Positions 1-10,129 of a DNA stretch of 17,565 bases are shown piece by piece. Under the pieces are notes generated by a model. It did no database searches. It was not told the origin of the DNA and saw only the letters and a list, made by a program, of their open reading frames with translations. The DNA is from Teratosphaeria epicoccoides (lineage: Eukaryota; Ascomycota; Dothideomycetes; Mycosphaerellales; Teratosphaeriaceae). The stretch covers positions 1 to 17,565 of the forward strand of contig JADDMT010000284.1 of the NCBI GenBank assembly GCA_021401465.1. The letters run 5' to 3'. A program made the translations under genes and the position numbers. The first letter of the stretch is position 1. Each line of letters starts with the position of its first letter.

Positions 1-3000
1 GCCGCATACTGTCCTTAATACCCTCGACTTCCTACTCTTCGTTCTCTTCTGCTACTAGCATCGGGTCCGCGGGCTCTTCGCCCTCGCGCTGTACCTATAG
101 TTCGAGTAGAGATACGTAGAAGACATCATGCACATGATACGACAATAGTAACGATAGCTAGTATGCCTGCGAGCCTATCGTGTTACGTATCCGGAAGGGT
201 CCGACGAACCTTAGCGTCATCTTCTTGCTTAGAAGTTTCAGCTTAAGATTCTTCGTCAATAGTAATACCTTCGTACTAACTACGTACTATATCGGTTTAG
301 CACAGGCGTCATTATGTTTAATCTAGGATTCTGAGGCCTTTTTCTAGTGTTCTATTAGCACTAAATGTACCTCGCGCATACGCCGCGCTAATTCCGTAGC
401 GGCTAGCACCCTCTCCTTAGAAGACTTGTCCTAAGGCGGTTCTAGGTGTATTTCCGGATCAAAGCTATAAAGAATCTGAAATGGCGACATGCGCATAGTA
501 GCATGCATACTGTTATTAACTGCAAATTCCGCTATAGGAATTACGTCAGCCTAGGCATCCTGGTTCTTAGTATAGTAGTACTAAAGGTACTACTTAAGAG
601 TCTAGTTCATACGTTTAGTCTAACTATTAGTCTGTAGATAGAATGCTGTACTTAGGCGGTGCTTAACACGCGCCTTAAACACAAATTCTTGCTAGTATTT
701 ACTAGTAAAGACAGACCCTCGATCCGATAGGATACTTTAGGGGACACTAAAGCGCTATATGACTTTGTCGCGAAGTAGTCGCGCAAGCTCGCCGCTTGTG
801 TACCTTTTCGTACATAGGATAAAGACATTCATCTTAGAGTATTAGTCGACTACTACAAGGATAGCATTAACTACATTGCCTCTCTACTTTGCTAGTAGCA
901 AATTAGTGATAAAATCTATAGTCAAGTCTTGCCATAGTCTCTCTAGTAGTAGGAGCGCCTAAGCATCGCTATAGGGGCAATAGCGCCGAGATTTGCTAAT
1001 CTAGCACGTCTGGCAGGATTTGACATAGTCAGAGACATCCTGTTCTAGCGTAGGCTACTAGTATTTACGCCCGAGAAGTGCGTTTCTCTTCTCTGCGCTA
1101 AAATGGCCCGCGAGTTTATTGTCATGATGAATACAGAGGAGCTGCGAACGAAGTATGTAGTTAGCAGGTACGTAGAGCCTATTGTCAAAGTACTACAAGT
1201 CGCCTGACTTAGTCTAATACTTTAGACTGCCTGTAGTGTCCTAGAGGGCTACACCCTTATTAATAAACTCCGGTTCTTGCTCTTATAACCGCTAAATAAG
1301 TCTCGAGACTTCTTTAAAGGGTTCTTTAGACATCGCATGCTTACTACATGTAAGCTAGTTAACTACTACATGGATCGAGCTAGACATAGTCGCCATAACT
1401 GCCAGATAGGAGGGTTCCTTACTAGCGGAGGCCGTGAGGCCCTATTAGACCTGTAGTCGACCTACAAGAGGAGCTAACGACAGATCGCCGCCCTAAACTA
1501 CAAGCTTCGTTTGTAGCGTAGGGAGAGGCTGTCAGTTACCCTGCTCTCTAGTGTCGTAGTCCGGTCGTCGCGAGGGACTATTAGCCGGATTCGTCTTTCT
1601 AGAACAATGCTAGATAACGAAGTTAAAGCTAGCGAGGAAAGTTGCCTACCTTGCTTGTCGACTACTTAGCTGCTTTACTCCCATGAAGCCGCGAAGATTG
1701 TTATAGTTAGTAAGTACCTTAATAGGGTACGCTATGCCTTCGAGGTAGTGTTAGTACTCCTTAAAGCTGTTAACAAAAGCCAAAAGCTCTTAGTCGTAAG
1801 TCTCGTAGTTAAGCTTAGCGCCCTGCATCTTCCGCAACTAGAAGGTAATCAGGTACTATTACATACTACCTTCATGCGACTAGAGCTACGATAAAATTGC
1901 GGCTATTACGAATTTTGAAGTATCGGTCTCTATTCAGATCTTCGTAGCGAGGTCAAAGTGCCGAAGTATAGGCGTAGTTTAGAAAGCTGCTTTAAGTTTA
2001 GAGAAAGCCTTGCTCTAAGCCTCCTCCTAAGGTACTATCCCTAGCTTTTTTCCTCTAACCGCGCCCTTTGCGAGGGCCGTAAGGGGAGCCATGATCTTCG
2101 AGTAGGATCGTATGAATCTGTAATAGAAGTTAGTAAATCCTAGGAACACCTACACTTCTTGGAGGGTAGTTAGCCGCAGCTACTCCGCGATTACAGACAC
2201 CCTTTAGTCATCTATGATGACTCCTTCCGTAGAGACGATGTATCCGAGAAACTTAATCCTATCTGTCAGGAATAAGCACTTCTTTAGGTTCGCGTACAGA
2301 GCAAACTTGCGGAGCTATTTAAGCACTATCCTTAGATGCCGAATATACTCTTCCTTCGAGTCAGAGTAGACTAGTATATCGTCTAAATATACTACGTAGC
2401 AGGTGTCAACGAGGCCGGCTAGGGCCCTGTTAATATACGCTTAGAACGTCGCTAGTGCATTAGTTAAACTAAACAGCATCACTATATACTCGAAGTGTCT
2501 ATACTACATTCGGAATGTAGTCTTCTACTTGTCGCCCTTTCGGATTAGTATCTAGTAGTAGGCGTCCTTCAAGTCAATAGACAAGAAGATGGCGGCGCGA
2601 CTAAGGCGGTCAAGCGTCTCGCTAATAAGTAGTAGGGGGCAGCGGTTTTTCTAGGTTACTACGTTAAGGCCCCTATAGTTAACGTATAGGCAGAGTGTGT
2701 TGTCCTTCTTTAGGACAAACATAACTAACGCTCTAGCCTCGCTGTCGCTTTGTCGGATCCACGCGTTCCTTTGCGCCTTGTAGAGGTAGTCTCGAAGTGT
2801 TTCGAGCTACGATTCCGACATAGGGTACAGAGGTTAATACGGAGGATTATAACCCTCCTTAAGGTTAATCGCATGTTCCGTGTCTAGGGCCTAGGCATAG
2901 GCCGTAGCCTCTACGTCAAAAATATCGGCGTATTCCTCTAACTTAGGCAGAAGGGTAACGTCTTCCTTGACGTTCTGTATGTAGACCGCATACATGCATT

Positions 3001-4777
3001 AGACCTTGTTTATGTCCTTGTAGAAGCTATGTACGTCACGTATCTGTACCGTAGGAACTTCGCCTATAGAGCTATAGAACTAGTTGTTAGTAGCTCTATT
3101 AACAACGACTCCCTGCTTATAGCGCTAAGGGCGGCCGAGTAGGAGGTCCTTATTAGGAACGTCTTTAGCGTAGAGGACTTTGTTAGTCTTGCGTAGTTCT
3201 CCTAGGAAGTCCGCGAGTTAGAGGCGCACGTTATACGCGCCTCAAGCCGCTACGCCTTCGCCCTAAAAGGACTTCATAGTAGGTAGCAGGGCTCCTAGGA
3301 TTAGCTTTAAACCGAGCCGTACGATTACTCTCTAGGGTATTACGTTATCCTCCGCAAGGTCATCTAACATACAGTCTACTAGCTTAAGCGAGCCATTAAC
3401 TCGGACCGTACCGGATAGGCGCTAGGCAGGCCACGAGTCTACACTATTAGTAACAGACAGCTTAGATACCCGCGGTAGCTATTCGGTTGTCTCGGGCTTG
3501 TCCTTCTTTTGCCTCCCCTCTAGGGAGGTTTCGGACACCTTGCTTACCTTCTTCCTATTACTTCGTTTAGGACAGCAAGCCGCCTAGTAGTCCCTCGCTC
3601 CATAGATGTAGTAGCTACTTAGAGGCTTCTCGCTACTATCTTTTAGCTCGGAGGGCTTACTCCTCTAGAATAAACTACCGCGTTAGACGTGACCCCTAGG
3701 GCGCTTATAATAGCGGCCCTTTAGTAGGTCCTTAGGACTTAGACGCTTGTTGTCCTTACTACCTGGTTTTCCATTTCGCTTCAAGGTGATTTCCATACGT
3801 GTTACAAGGGACACGAGGTCTTGCCGAGTTGTCGGAAGTTCATGAAAAGTCATGATTATGTTCTGAAGATTATCATCAAGTTTGACAAGCAAGTGCCGCA
3901 CGCGTTACGTCTTAGTATAGGGTAGCATCTGTCTCTCGAGCGTGGCAAGGTAGGTAGCGAAGCTAGAGGTTGTTTGTCTCTTCCTCTACTTAGCCTTCTC
4001 ATACTTAACAGACATAGTAAGGGCGCGATTCCCCGGATCCTCGACCTAGTCGACACAGAACTAGCGAAAGTCCGCCTACGTATATGTTCTGTTATAGACC
4101 TACATAAGTTTATACCGCTTATACTAATTGTTACGAGGTTCCTTATCCTCTTCGAGCTACATTACACTAAAGGCGACTTATTTGCCCTCTATAGAATATC
4201 CACGTAGGTTAAGCACGAAAACTACCTTACATGCCTGCAAGAAAGTTCGAGCCTCCTTTAAGGTGTCTCCCTTAAACAGCTTCAGGTTGCGTGCGTTATG
4301 ACTACCTCCTAGTTAGCCTACTATGGCCCCGAATTTAGGCACTAGGTTCGCGGGCATATGCAGAGGGTCTGCGCCTCCTAGTAGGTTATCTTCGCGGGTC
4401 CCTAGCGTGAAATCTCGCTAGATTTCTTCGTCTGCTAGTTCATTAGTACCGCTTATAGCGACGTCTTCGTCGTCCTCGCTATTGTCACTACTAGAAGCGG
4501 TGCGGCTCTAGCTCTAGTTCGCAAGGCAGTTCGCGACCTAATCGACAATTATGGCTATAAGGGCTAGGTCGATAGTCAGGGTTAGCTACAGTCTCTATGC
4601 GGGGGGTCTATTGCCTTGTCTGCCGCGTAATTAGCCTCTAGCGGAACTGTCGCTCAATGTAGTGTCGCTTGTAGTAGGTACTTCTACGGGCTAGTTACTT
4701 AGGCTAGCTTCGCTGTCGCAGGCGCTTAGGATAGTACTTACTACGCGTTAGTTGCGAGTTCGTAGTACTCTAGACAT
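1..4777 (-). pseudogene. gag-pol polyprotein pseudogene of copy A (3'-partial)
   Basis: This is a single-frame gag-pol of a Ty3/gypsy retrotransposon, destroyed by RIP. The chosen start is ATG at 4777-4775, which begins MSRVLRT and is present at the same place in B and C. In order: gag; a CCHC zinc knuckle at 3613-3572 (first Cys lost to Tyr, last Cys intact); protease motif LDDLAE around 3364; reverse transcriptase about 2866-2070 with YLDD at 2389-2378; RNase H with its catalytic Asp intact (GAT, 1924-1922); integrase with HHCC at 1129-1004, catalytic Asp codons at 916-914 and 724-722, and the catalytic Glu changed to Lys (616-614). The integrase sequence then continues to the window edge. 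Premature stops are TAA/TAG at former Gln and Trp positions. The stretch 3683-3901 is its longest open piece. A private substitution gives EDN for EVN just after the protease motif. Confidence 0.92.
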
Positions 4778-4826
4778 ATTGTAGTATTCTCTGCTAGACT
4801 ACAAAGCAGGGGGGAGAAAGCAGAAC
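4778..4826 (-). other. Copy A leader with putative self-priming primer-binding site
   Basis: This short untranslated leader lies between the 5' LTR end (4827) and the gag ATG (4777). On the minus strand it starts GTTCTGCTTTCT. The 9-mer CTGCTTTCT (4815-4823 on the window) is the exact complement of AGAAAGCAG inside the LTR (4912-4920), which lies about 30 bases downstream of a TATA box. No TGG-type tRNA 3'-end complement is seen. The same arrangement occurs in copy B. Confidence 0.6.
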
Positions 4827-5186
4827 TAATATAGATGTATATGCTATATGATATGAAAATATCTCGCAGTGTGACAGAGTAATCCGACCTTTTAGTAGGT
4901 ACAAGACAGCGCTGCTTTCTGCTTATCGCAGAGGTAGCGCTAAGGGTACTTATAACCCCTGACGCTCCTTAATTTAGGAAAGCATGTCCGAGCCTAGCCC
5001 TGTAGGGGTACTGTAGGAAGAGCGACGTAGGAGCGTCCTATGTTAACAACTAATCCTACTTAGACGATATACAAGCTAACGTATGTACGAAGGACCCCCT
5101 TACTATGTGTAGTAGGGTCACTGCATGCTAAGGGCGGGCATCGGAACCTATGCGGCTCTAATAGCCCCCTAGTATTAACTGTATCA
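4827..5186 (-). repeat. 5' LTR of copy A (complete, 360 bp)
   Basis: Read on the minus strand, the LTR begins TGATACAGTTAATACT at 5186 and ends CTATATTA at 4827. The expected terminal CA appears as TA, as RIP would produce. It matches the LTR at 9792-10152 over its whole length and the LTR at 5187-5530 in inverted orientation. It holds a TATA-like box TATAAG (4954-4949) and a probable transcript start near 4920. The outer 16 bases (5171-5186) form the unpaired centre of the A/B inverted repeat. Near 4992-5000 it has substitutions that B and C do not share and that are not all RIP-type. Confidence 0.88.
4949..4954 (-). promoter_or_regulatory. TATA box in the LTR of copy A
   Basis: TATAAG on the minus strand, about 34 bases upstream of the AGAAAGCAG that pairs with the primer-binding site. 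The motif is present at the equivalent place in all three LTRs. It marks the likely U3 promoter of the element. Confidence 0.5.
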
Positions 5187-5530
5187 AGGGGGCCATTAGA
5201 ATCGCATGGGTTCTAATGCCTGCCCTTAGCATGTAGTCACCCTACTACATATGGCAAGGGGGTCCTTCGTATATACGTTAGCTTGTATGTTGTCTAAGTA
5301 GGATTAGTTGTCGACATAGGACGCCCCTACGTCGCTAACCCTACAGTACCCCTGCAGGGTTAGGCTCAGACATGCTTTCCTGAATTAAGGAGCGTCAGGG
5401 GTTATAAGTACCCTTAGCGCTACCTCTGCGATAAGCAGAAAGCAGCGCTGTCTTATACCTACTAAAAGGTCGGATTACTCTGTCATACTACGAGATATTT
5501 CTTTATTATATAGCATATACATCTATATTA
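5187..5530 (+). repeat. 5' LTR of copy B, lacking its outer 16 bp
   Basis: This is the mirror image of the LTR at 4827-5186. It starts AGGGGGCC, so the first 16 bases seen in the other LTRs (TGATAC...TACT) are absent, and the sequence abuts the TG end of LTR A directly. It ends CTATATTA at 5530. Internal landmarks are a short inverted repeat at 5194-5219, a TATA-like box at 5403-5408, the putative transcript start at 5437, and U5 from there to 5530. Confidence 0.88.
5403..5408 (+). promoter_or_regulatory. TATA box in the LTR of copy B
   Basis: TATAAG, 34 bases upstream of AGAAAGCAG (5437-5445). This is normal TATA-to-start spacing and supports 5437 as the start of the R region and of the genomic transcript. 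Confidence 0.5.
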
Positions 5531-5579
5531 GTTCTGCTTTCTCCCCCCTGCTTTTTAGTCTAGCAGAGAATACTACGAT
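5531..5579 (+). other. Copy B leader with putative self-priming primer-binding site
   Basis: This is the untranslated leader between the LTR end and the gag ATG. CTGCTTTCT at 5534-5542 is perfectly complementary to AGAAAGCAG at 5437-5445 in the LTR, the predicted first bases of the transcript. Tf1 and the sushi chromoviruses are known to prime reverse transcription from the 5' end of their own mRNA through such a match. A C-rich run follows at 5543-5548. Confidence 0.6.
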
Positions 5580-8500
5580 ATGTCTAGAGTACTACGAACT
5601 TGCAACTAACGCGTAGCGAGTACTATCCTAAGTGCCTGCGATAGCGAAGCTAGCCTAAGTAACTAGCCTGTAGAAGTACCCCCTGCGAGCGACACTACAT
5701 CGAGCGACGGTTCTGCTAGAGGCTAATTACGCGGCGGACAAGGTAATAGACCCCCCGCATAGGGACCGTAGCTAACCCTGACTATCGACCTAGCCCTCGT
5801 AGCTATAATTGTTAATTAGGTTGCGAACTACCTTGCGAACTAGAGCTAGAGCCGTACTGCTTCTAGTAGTGACAATAGCGAGGACGACAAAGACGTTACT
5901 ATAAGTAGTACTAATGAACTAGTAGACGAAGAAATCTAGTGAGATTTCACGCTAGGGACCCGCGAAGACATCTTACTAGGAGGCGCAGACTCTCCGCGTG
6001 TGCCTGCGAACCTAGTACCTAAATTCGGGGCCATAGTAGGCTAACTAGGAGGTAGTCGTAACGCACGTAACCTAAAGCCGTTTAAGGGAGACACCTTAAA
6101 GGAGGCTCGAACTTTCTTGTAGGCATATAAGGTAGTTTTCATGCTTAACCTATGCGGATATTCTATAGAGGGCAAACGAGTCGCCTTTAGTGTAATGTAG
6201 CTTAAAGAGGATAAGGAACCTCGTAACAATTAGCATGAGCGGTATAACCTTATGCGGGTCTATGACAGGACGTATACATAGGCAGACTTTCGCTAGTTCT
6301 ATGTCGACTAGGTCGAGGATCTAGGGAATCGCGCCCTTACTATGTCTGTCAAGTACAAGAGGGCTAAGTAGGGGAAGGGACAAACAACCTCTAGCTTCGC
6401 TACCTACCTCGCTACGCTTAAGAGACAGATGCTACCCTATACTAAGACGTAACGCGTGCGGTACTTGCTTATCAAACTTAATGATAATCTTCAGAATATA
6501 ATCATGACTTTTCATGAACTTCCTACAACTCGGCAAGACCTCGTGTCCCTTGCGACATGTATGGAGATTACCTTACAGCGAAATGGAAAATCAGGTAGCA
6601 AGGACAATAAGCGTCTAAGCCCTAAGGACCTACTAAAGGGCCGCTATTATAAGCGCCCTAGGGGTCACGCCTAACGCGGTAGTTTATTCTAGAGGAGTAA
6701 GCTATCTAAGCTAAAAGACAGTAACGAGAAGCCTCTAAGTAGCTGCTACATCTATGGAGCGAGGGACTACTAGGCGGCTTACTATCCTAAACGAAGTGAT
6801 AGGAAGAAGGTAAGCAAGGTGTCTAAAACCTCCCTAGAGGGGAGGCAAAAGAAGGACAAGCCTAAGACAACCGAATAGCTACCGCGGGTATCTAAGCTAT
6901 CTGTTACTAATAGTGTAGACTCGTGGCCTGCCTAGCGCCTATCCGGTGCGGTCCGAGTTAATAGCTCGCTTAAGCTAGTAGACTATATGTTAGATAACCT
7001 TGCGGAGGTTAACGTGATACCCTAGAGGGTAGTCGTACAGCTTAGCTTAAAGCTAATCCTAGGAGCCCTACTGCCTACTATGAAGTCCTTTTAGGGCGAA
7101 GGCGTAGCGGCTTAAGGCGCGTATAACATGCGCCTCTAACTCGCGGACTCCTTAGGAGAAGTATGCGAGACTAACAAAGTCTTTTACGCCAAAGATGTTC
7201 CTAATAAGGAGCTCCTACTTAGCCGCCCTTAGCGCTACAAGCAGGGAGTCGTTATTAATGGAGCTACTAACAACTAGTTCTACAGCTCTATAGGCGAAGT
7301 TCCTGTAGTGCGGATACATGACGTACATAGCTTCTATAAGGACATAAAGAAGGTCTAATGCATGTATGCGGTCTACATATAGAATATCAAGGAAGACGTT
7401 ACCCTTCTGCCTAAGTTAGAGGAATACGCCGATATTTTCGACGCAGAGGCTGCGGCCTATGCCTAGGCCCTAGACGCGGAACATGCGATTAACCTTAAGG
7501 AGGGTTACAATCCTCCGTATTAACCTCTATACCCTATGTCGGAATCGTAGCTCGAAACACTTCGAGACTACCTCTACAAGGCGCAAAGGAACGCGTAGAT
7601 CCGACGAAGCGACAGCGAGGCTAGAGCGTTAGTTATGTTCGTCCTAAAGAAGGATAACACGCTCCGCCTATACATTAACTATAGGGGCCTTAACGTAGTA
7701 ACCTAGAAGAACTGCTGCCTCCTACTACTTATTAGCGAGACGCTTGACCGCCTTAGTCACGCCGCTATCTTGTTATCTATCGACTTAAAGGACGCCTACT
7801 ACTAGATACCGATCCGAAAGGGTGACAAGTAGAAGACTACATTCTAAACATAGTACAGATACTTCGAGTATATAGTAATGCCGTTTAGCTTAACTAACGT
7901 ACTAGCAACATTCTAAGCGTATATTAACTAGGCCCTAGCCAGCCTCGTTAACACCTGCTACGTAGTATATTTAGACGATATACTAGTCTACTCCGACTCA
8001 AAGGAGGAGTATATTTAGTACCTAAGGATAGTACTCGAATAGCTCCGCAAGTTCACTCTATACGCGAACCTAAAGAAGTGCTCATTCCTAACAGATAGGA
8101 TTAAGTTTCTTGGATATATCGTCTCTACGGAAGGAGTCATCATAGATGACTAAAGGGTGTCCGTAATTGCAGAGTAGCTATAGCTAACTACCCTCTAAGA
8201 AGTGTAGGTATTCCTAGGGTTTACTAACTTCTACTGCAGATTCATATAGTCCTACTCGAAGATCGTGGCTCCTCTTACGGCCCTCGCAAAGGGCGCGATT
8301 CAAGGAAAAAAGCTAGGGATAGTGCCTTAGGAGGAGGCTTAGAGTAAGGCTTTCTCTAAACTTAAAGCAGCTTTTTAAACTACACCTATACTTCAGCACT
8401 TTAACCCTGCTACGAAGATCTGGATAGAGACTAATGCTTCAAAATTCGTAATAGCCATAATTATATCGTAGCTCTAGTCGCACGAAGGTAGTACGCGATA

Positions 8501-9791
8501 GTACCTGATTGCCTTCTAGTCGCGGAAGATGTAGGGCGCTAAGCTTAACTATAAGACTTACGACTAAGAGCTTTTAGCTATTATTGACAGCTTCAAGGAG
8601 TACTAACACTACCTCGAAGGCGTAGCGTACCCTATTAAGGTGCTTACTAACTATAACAACCTTCGCAGCTTCATAGGCGTAAAGTAGCTAAGTAGTCGAC
8701 AAGCAAGGTAGGCGACTTTCCTCGCTAGCTTTAACTTCGTTATCTAGCATCGTTCCGGAAAGACAAATCTAGCTAACAGTCCTTCGCGACAACCGGACTA
8801 CGATACTAGGGAGGAGGGTAACTAATAGCTTCTCCTTACGCTGTAAACGAAGCTTGTAGTTTAGGGCGGCAATCTGTTGTTAGCTCCTCTTGTAGGTCGA
8901 CTACAGGTCTAATAGGGCCTCACGGCCTCCGCTAGCGACGAACCCTCCTATCTAGCGGTTATAGCGACTACGTCTAGCTCGATCCGTGCGGTAGTTAACT
9001 AGCTTATATGTAGTAAGCATGCAATGTCTAAAGAACCCTTTAAAGAAGTCTCGAGACTTATTCAGCAGTTGCAAGAGCGAGAACTAGAGTTAATTAATAA
9101 GGGTATAGCCCTCTAGGACACTGCAGGTAGTCCGAAGTACTAGACTAAGTCAGGCGACTTGTAGTACTTTAACAATAGGCTCTACGTACCTGCTAACTAC
9201 GTACTCTGTTCGTAGCTCCTCTGTATTCATCATGACGATAAACTCGCGGGCCATTTTAGCGCAGAGAAGACAAACGTACTTCTCGGACGTAAATACTAGT
9301 AGCCTACGCTAGAACAGGATGTCTCTAACTATGTCAAATCCTGCTAGACGTGCTAGGTTAGCAAATCTCGGCGCTATTGCCCCTATGGCGATACTTAGGC
9401 GCTCCTACTACTAGAGAGACTATAGCAAGACTTAGCCATAGATTTTATTACCGATTTGCTGCTAGCAAAGTAGAGAGGCAATGTAGTTAATACTGTCCTT
9501 GTAGTAGTTGACTAATACTCTAAGATAAATGTCTTTATCCTATGTACGAAAAGATGCAGAAGCGGCAAGCTTGCGTGACTACTTCGCGACGAAGTTATAT
9601 AGCACTTCGGTGTCCCCTAAAGTATCCTATTAGATCGAGGTTCTGTCTTTACTAGTAAATACTAGCAAGAATTTGTGTTTAAGACGCGTGTTAAGTACCG
9701 CCTAAGTATAGCATTCTATCTACAGACTAATAGTCAGACTAAACGTATAAACTAGACCTACTACGCTAAGAACTAGGATGCCTAGGCCGAC
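5580..9791 (+). pseudogene. gag-pol polyprotein pseudogene of copy B (3'-truncated)
   Basis: A single frame runs from ATG 5580 through gag and pol without a frameshift. Landmarks: gag, longest open piece 6456-6674; CCHC zinc knuckle 6744-6785 (first Cys kept, other ligands changed to Tyr, Trp changed to stop); protease LDNLAE around 6993; reverse transcriptase about 7491-8290 with YLDD at 7968-7979; RNase H with its catalytic Asp changed to Asn (AAT 8433-8435); integrase with the HHCC finger at 9228-9353, catalytic Asp codons at 9441-9443 and 9633-9635, and Lys in place of the catalytic Glu at 9741-9743. A 21-bp in-frame deletion follows 9757, and the frame is cut at 9791 by copy C. Stops are almost all TAA/TAG. 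One TGA at 5940-5942 sits where A and C keep CGA, so it is not a CpA-type change. Confidence 0.93.
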
Positions 9792-9876
9792 TAATATAGA
9801 TGTATATGCTATATGATATAGAAATATCTCGTAGTATGACAGAGTAATCCGACCTTTTAGTAGGTACAAGACAGCG

Positions 9877-9919
9877 CTGCTTTCTGCTTATCACAGAGGT
9901 AGCGCTAAGGGTACTTATA
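9877..9919 (-). promoter_or_regulatory. TATA box and putative transcript start in the 3' LTR of copy C
   Basis: TATAAG at 9919-9914 and AGAAAGCAG at 9885-9877 on the minus strand, with the same spacing as in the LTRs of A and B. As a 3' LTR, any transcription from here would run leftwards into the remains of copy B, antisense to its integrase. Confidence 0.4.
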
Positions 9920-10104
9920 ACCCCTAACGCTCCTTAATTAGGGAAAGCCTGTCTGAGCCTAACCCCGTAGTAGTACCGTAGGGTTAGCGACATAGGGGGC
10001 GTCCTATGTCGACAACTAATCCCTCTCAGACGACATATAAGCTAATGTGTATACGAAGGACCCCCTTGCTATATGTAGCAAGGTTACTACATGCTAAGGG
10101 CGGG

Positions 10105-10129
10105 CATTAGAACCTATGCGGTTCTAATG
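10105..10129. repeat. Perfect 10-bp hairpin near the outer end of U3
   Basis: CATTAGAACC, a 5-nt loop TATGC, then GGTTCTAATG. The same stem is present in the LTRs of A (about 5138-5163) and B (about 5194-5219) with mismatches that are mostly C/T or G/A. Copy C is the best-preserved version. It could be a protein-binding site or simply part of the LTR end structure. The function is unknown. Confidence 0.5.

Larger units (their letters stand above)
1..5186 (-). mobile_element. Copy A: Ty3/gypsy chromovirus, RIP-degraded, 3' part outside the window
   Basis: This is the first of three copies of the same LTR retrotransposon, read right to left: 5' LTR 4827-5186, leader 4778-4826, gag-pol 4777 to 1. 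The 3' end (chromodomain and 3' LTR) lies left of the window. It is colinear with copy B in inverted orientation (A + B positions = 10357) and with copy C in the same orientation (offset +12775 for A 1-1799, +12766 from A 1809, because C lacks 9 bp). It differs from B and C mainly by C/T and G/A changes, plus a few private substitutions, such as around 1562-1576 and 4992-5000. It cannot be active, because its single ORF is full of TAG/TAA stops. Confidence 0.93.
5187..9791 (+). mobile_element. Copy B: Ty3/gypsy chromovirus, head-to-head with A, cut in integrase by copy C
   Basis: Second copy, plus strand: 5' LTR 5187-5530, leader 5531-5579, gag-pol from 5580. It has no 3' LTR of its own in the window. 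Integrase breaks off at 9791, and the next base begins the 3' LTR of copy C. It is colinear with copy A in inverted orientation at every landmark tested (A + B = 10357) except for a 21-bp in-frame deletion after about 9757 (equivalent to roughly A 579-599), which shifts the sum to 10336. Because the flanking LTRs 5187-5530 and 9792-10152 face each other, copy B looks superficially like an element with terminal inverted repeats, but the second LTR belongs to copy C. Confidence 0.92.

Noticed and set aside
446..637. Small plus-strand ORF of 63 codons, repeated at 13221-13412
   Set aside because: Both are the antisense strand of the integrase part of gag-pol in copies A and C. The resemblance reflects the shared repeat, not a gene.
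3856..4056. Minus-strand 66-codon ORF in copy A
   Set aside because: It is on the gag strand but out of frame with the gag-pol reading frame that holds in all three copies.
3974..4207. Plus-strand 77-codon ORF, with related short ORFs at 6041-6229 (minus) and 16897-17082 (plus)
   Set aside because: All lie antisense to gag. The sense frame has the conserved start, zinc knuckle and colinearity with pol.
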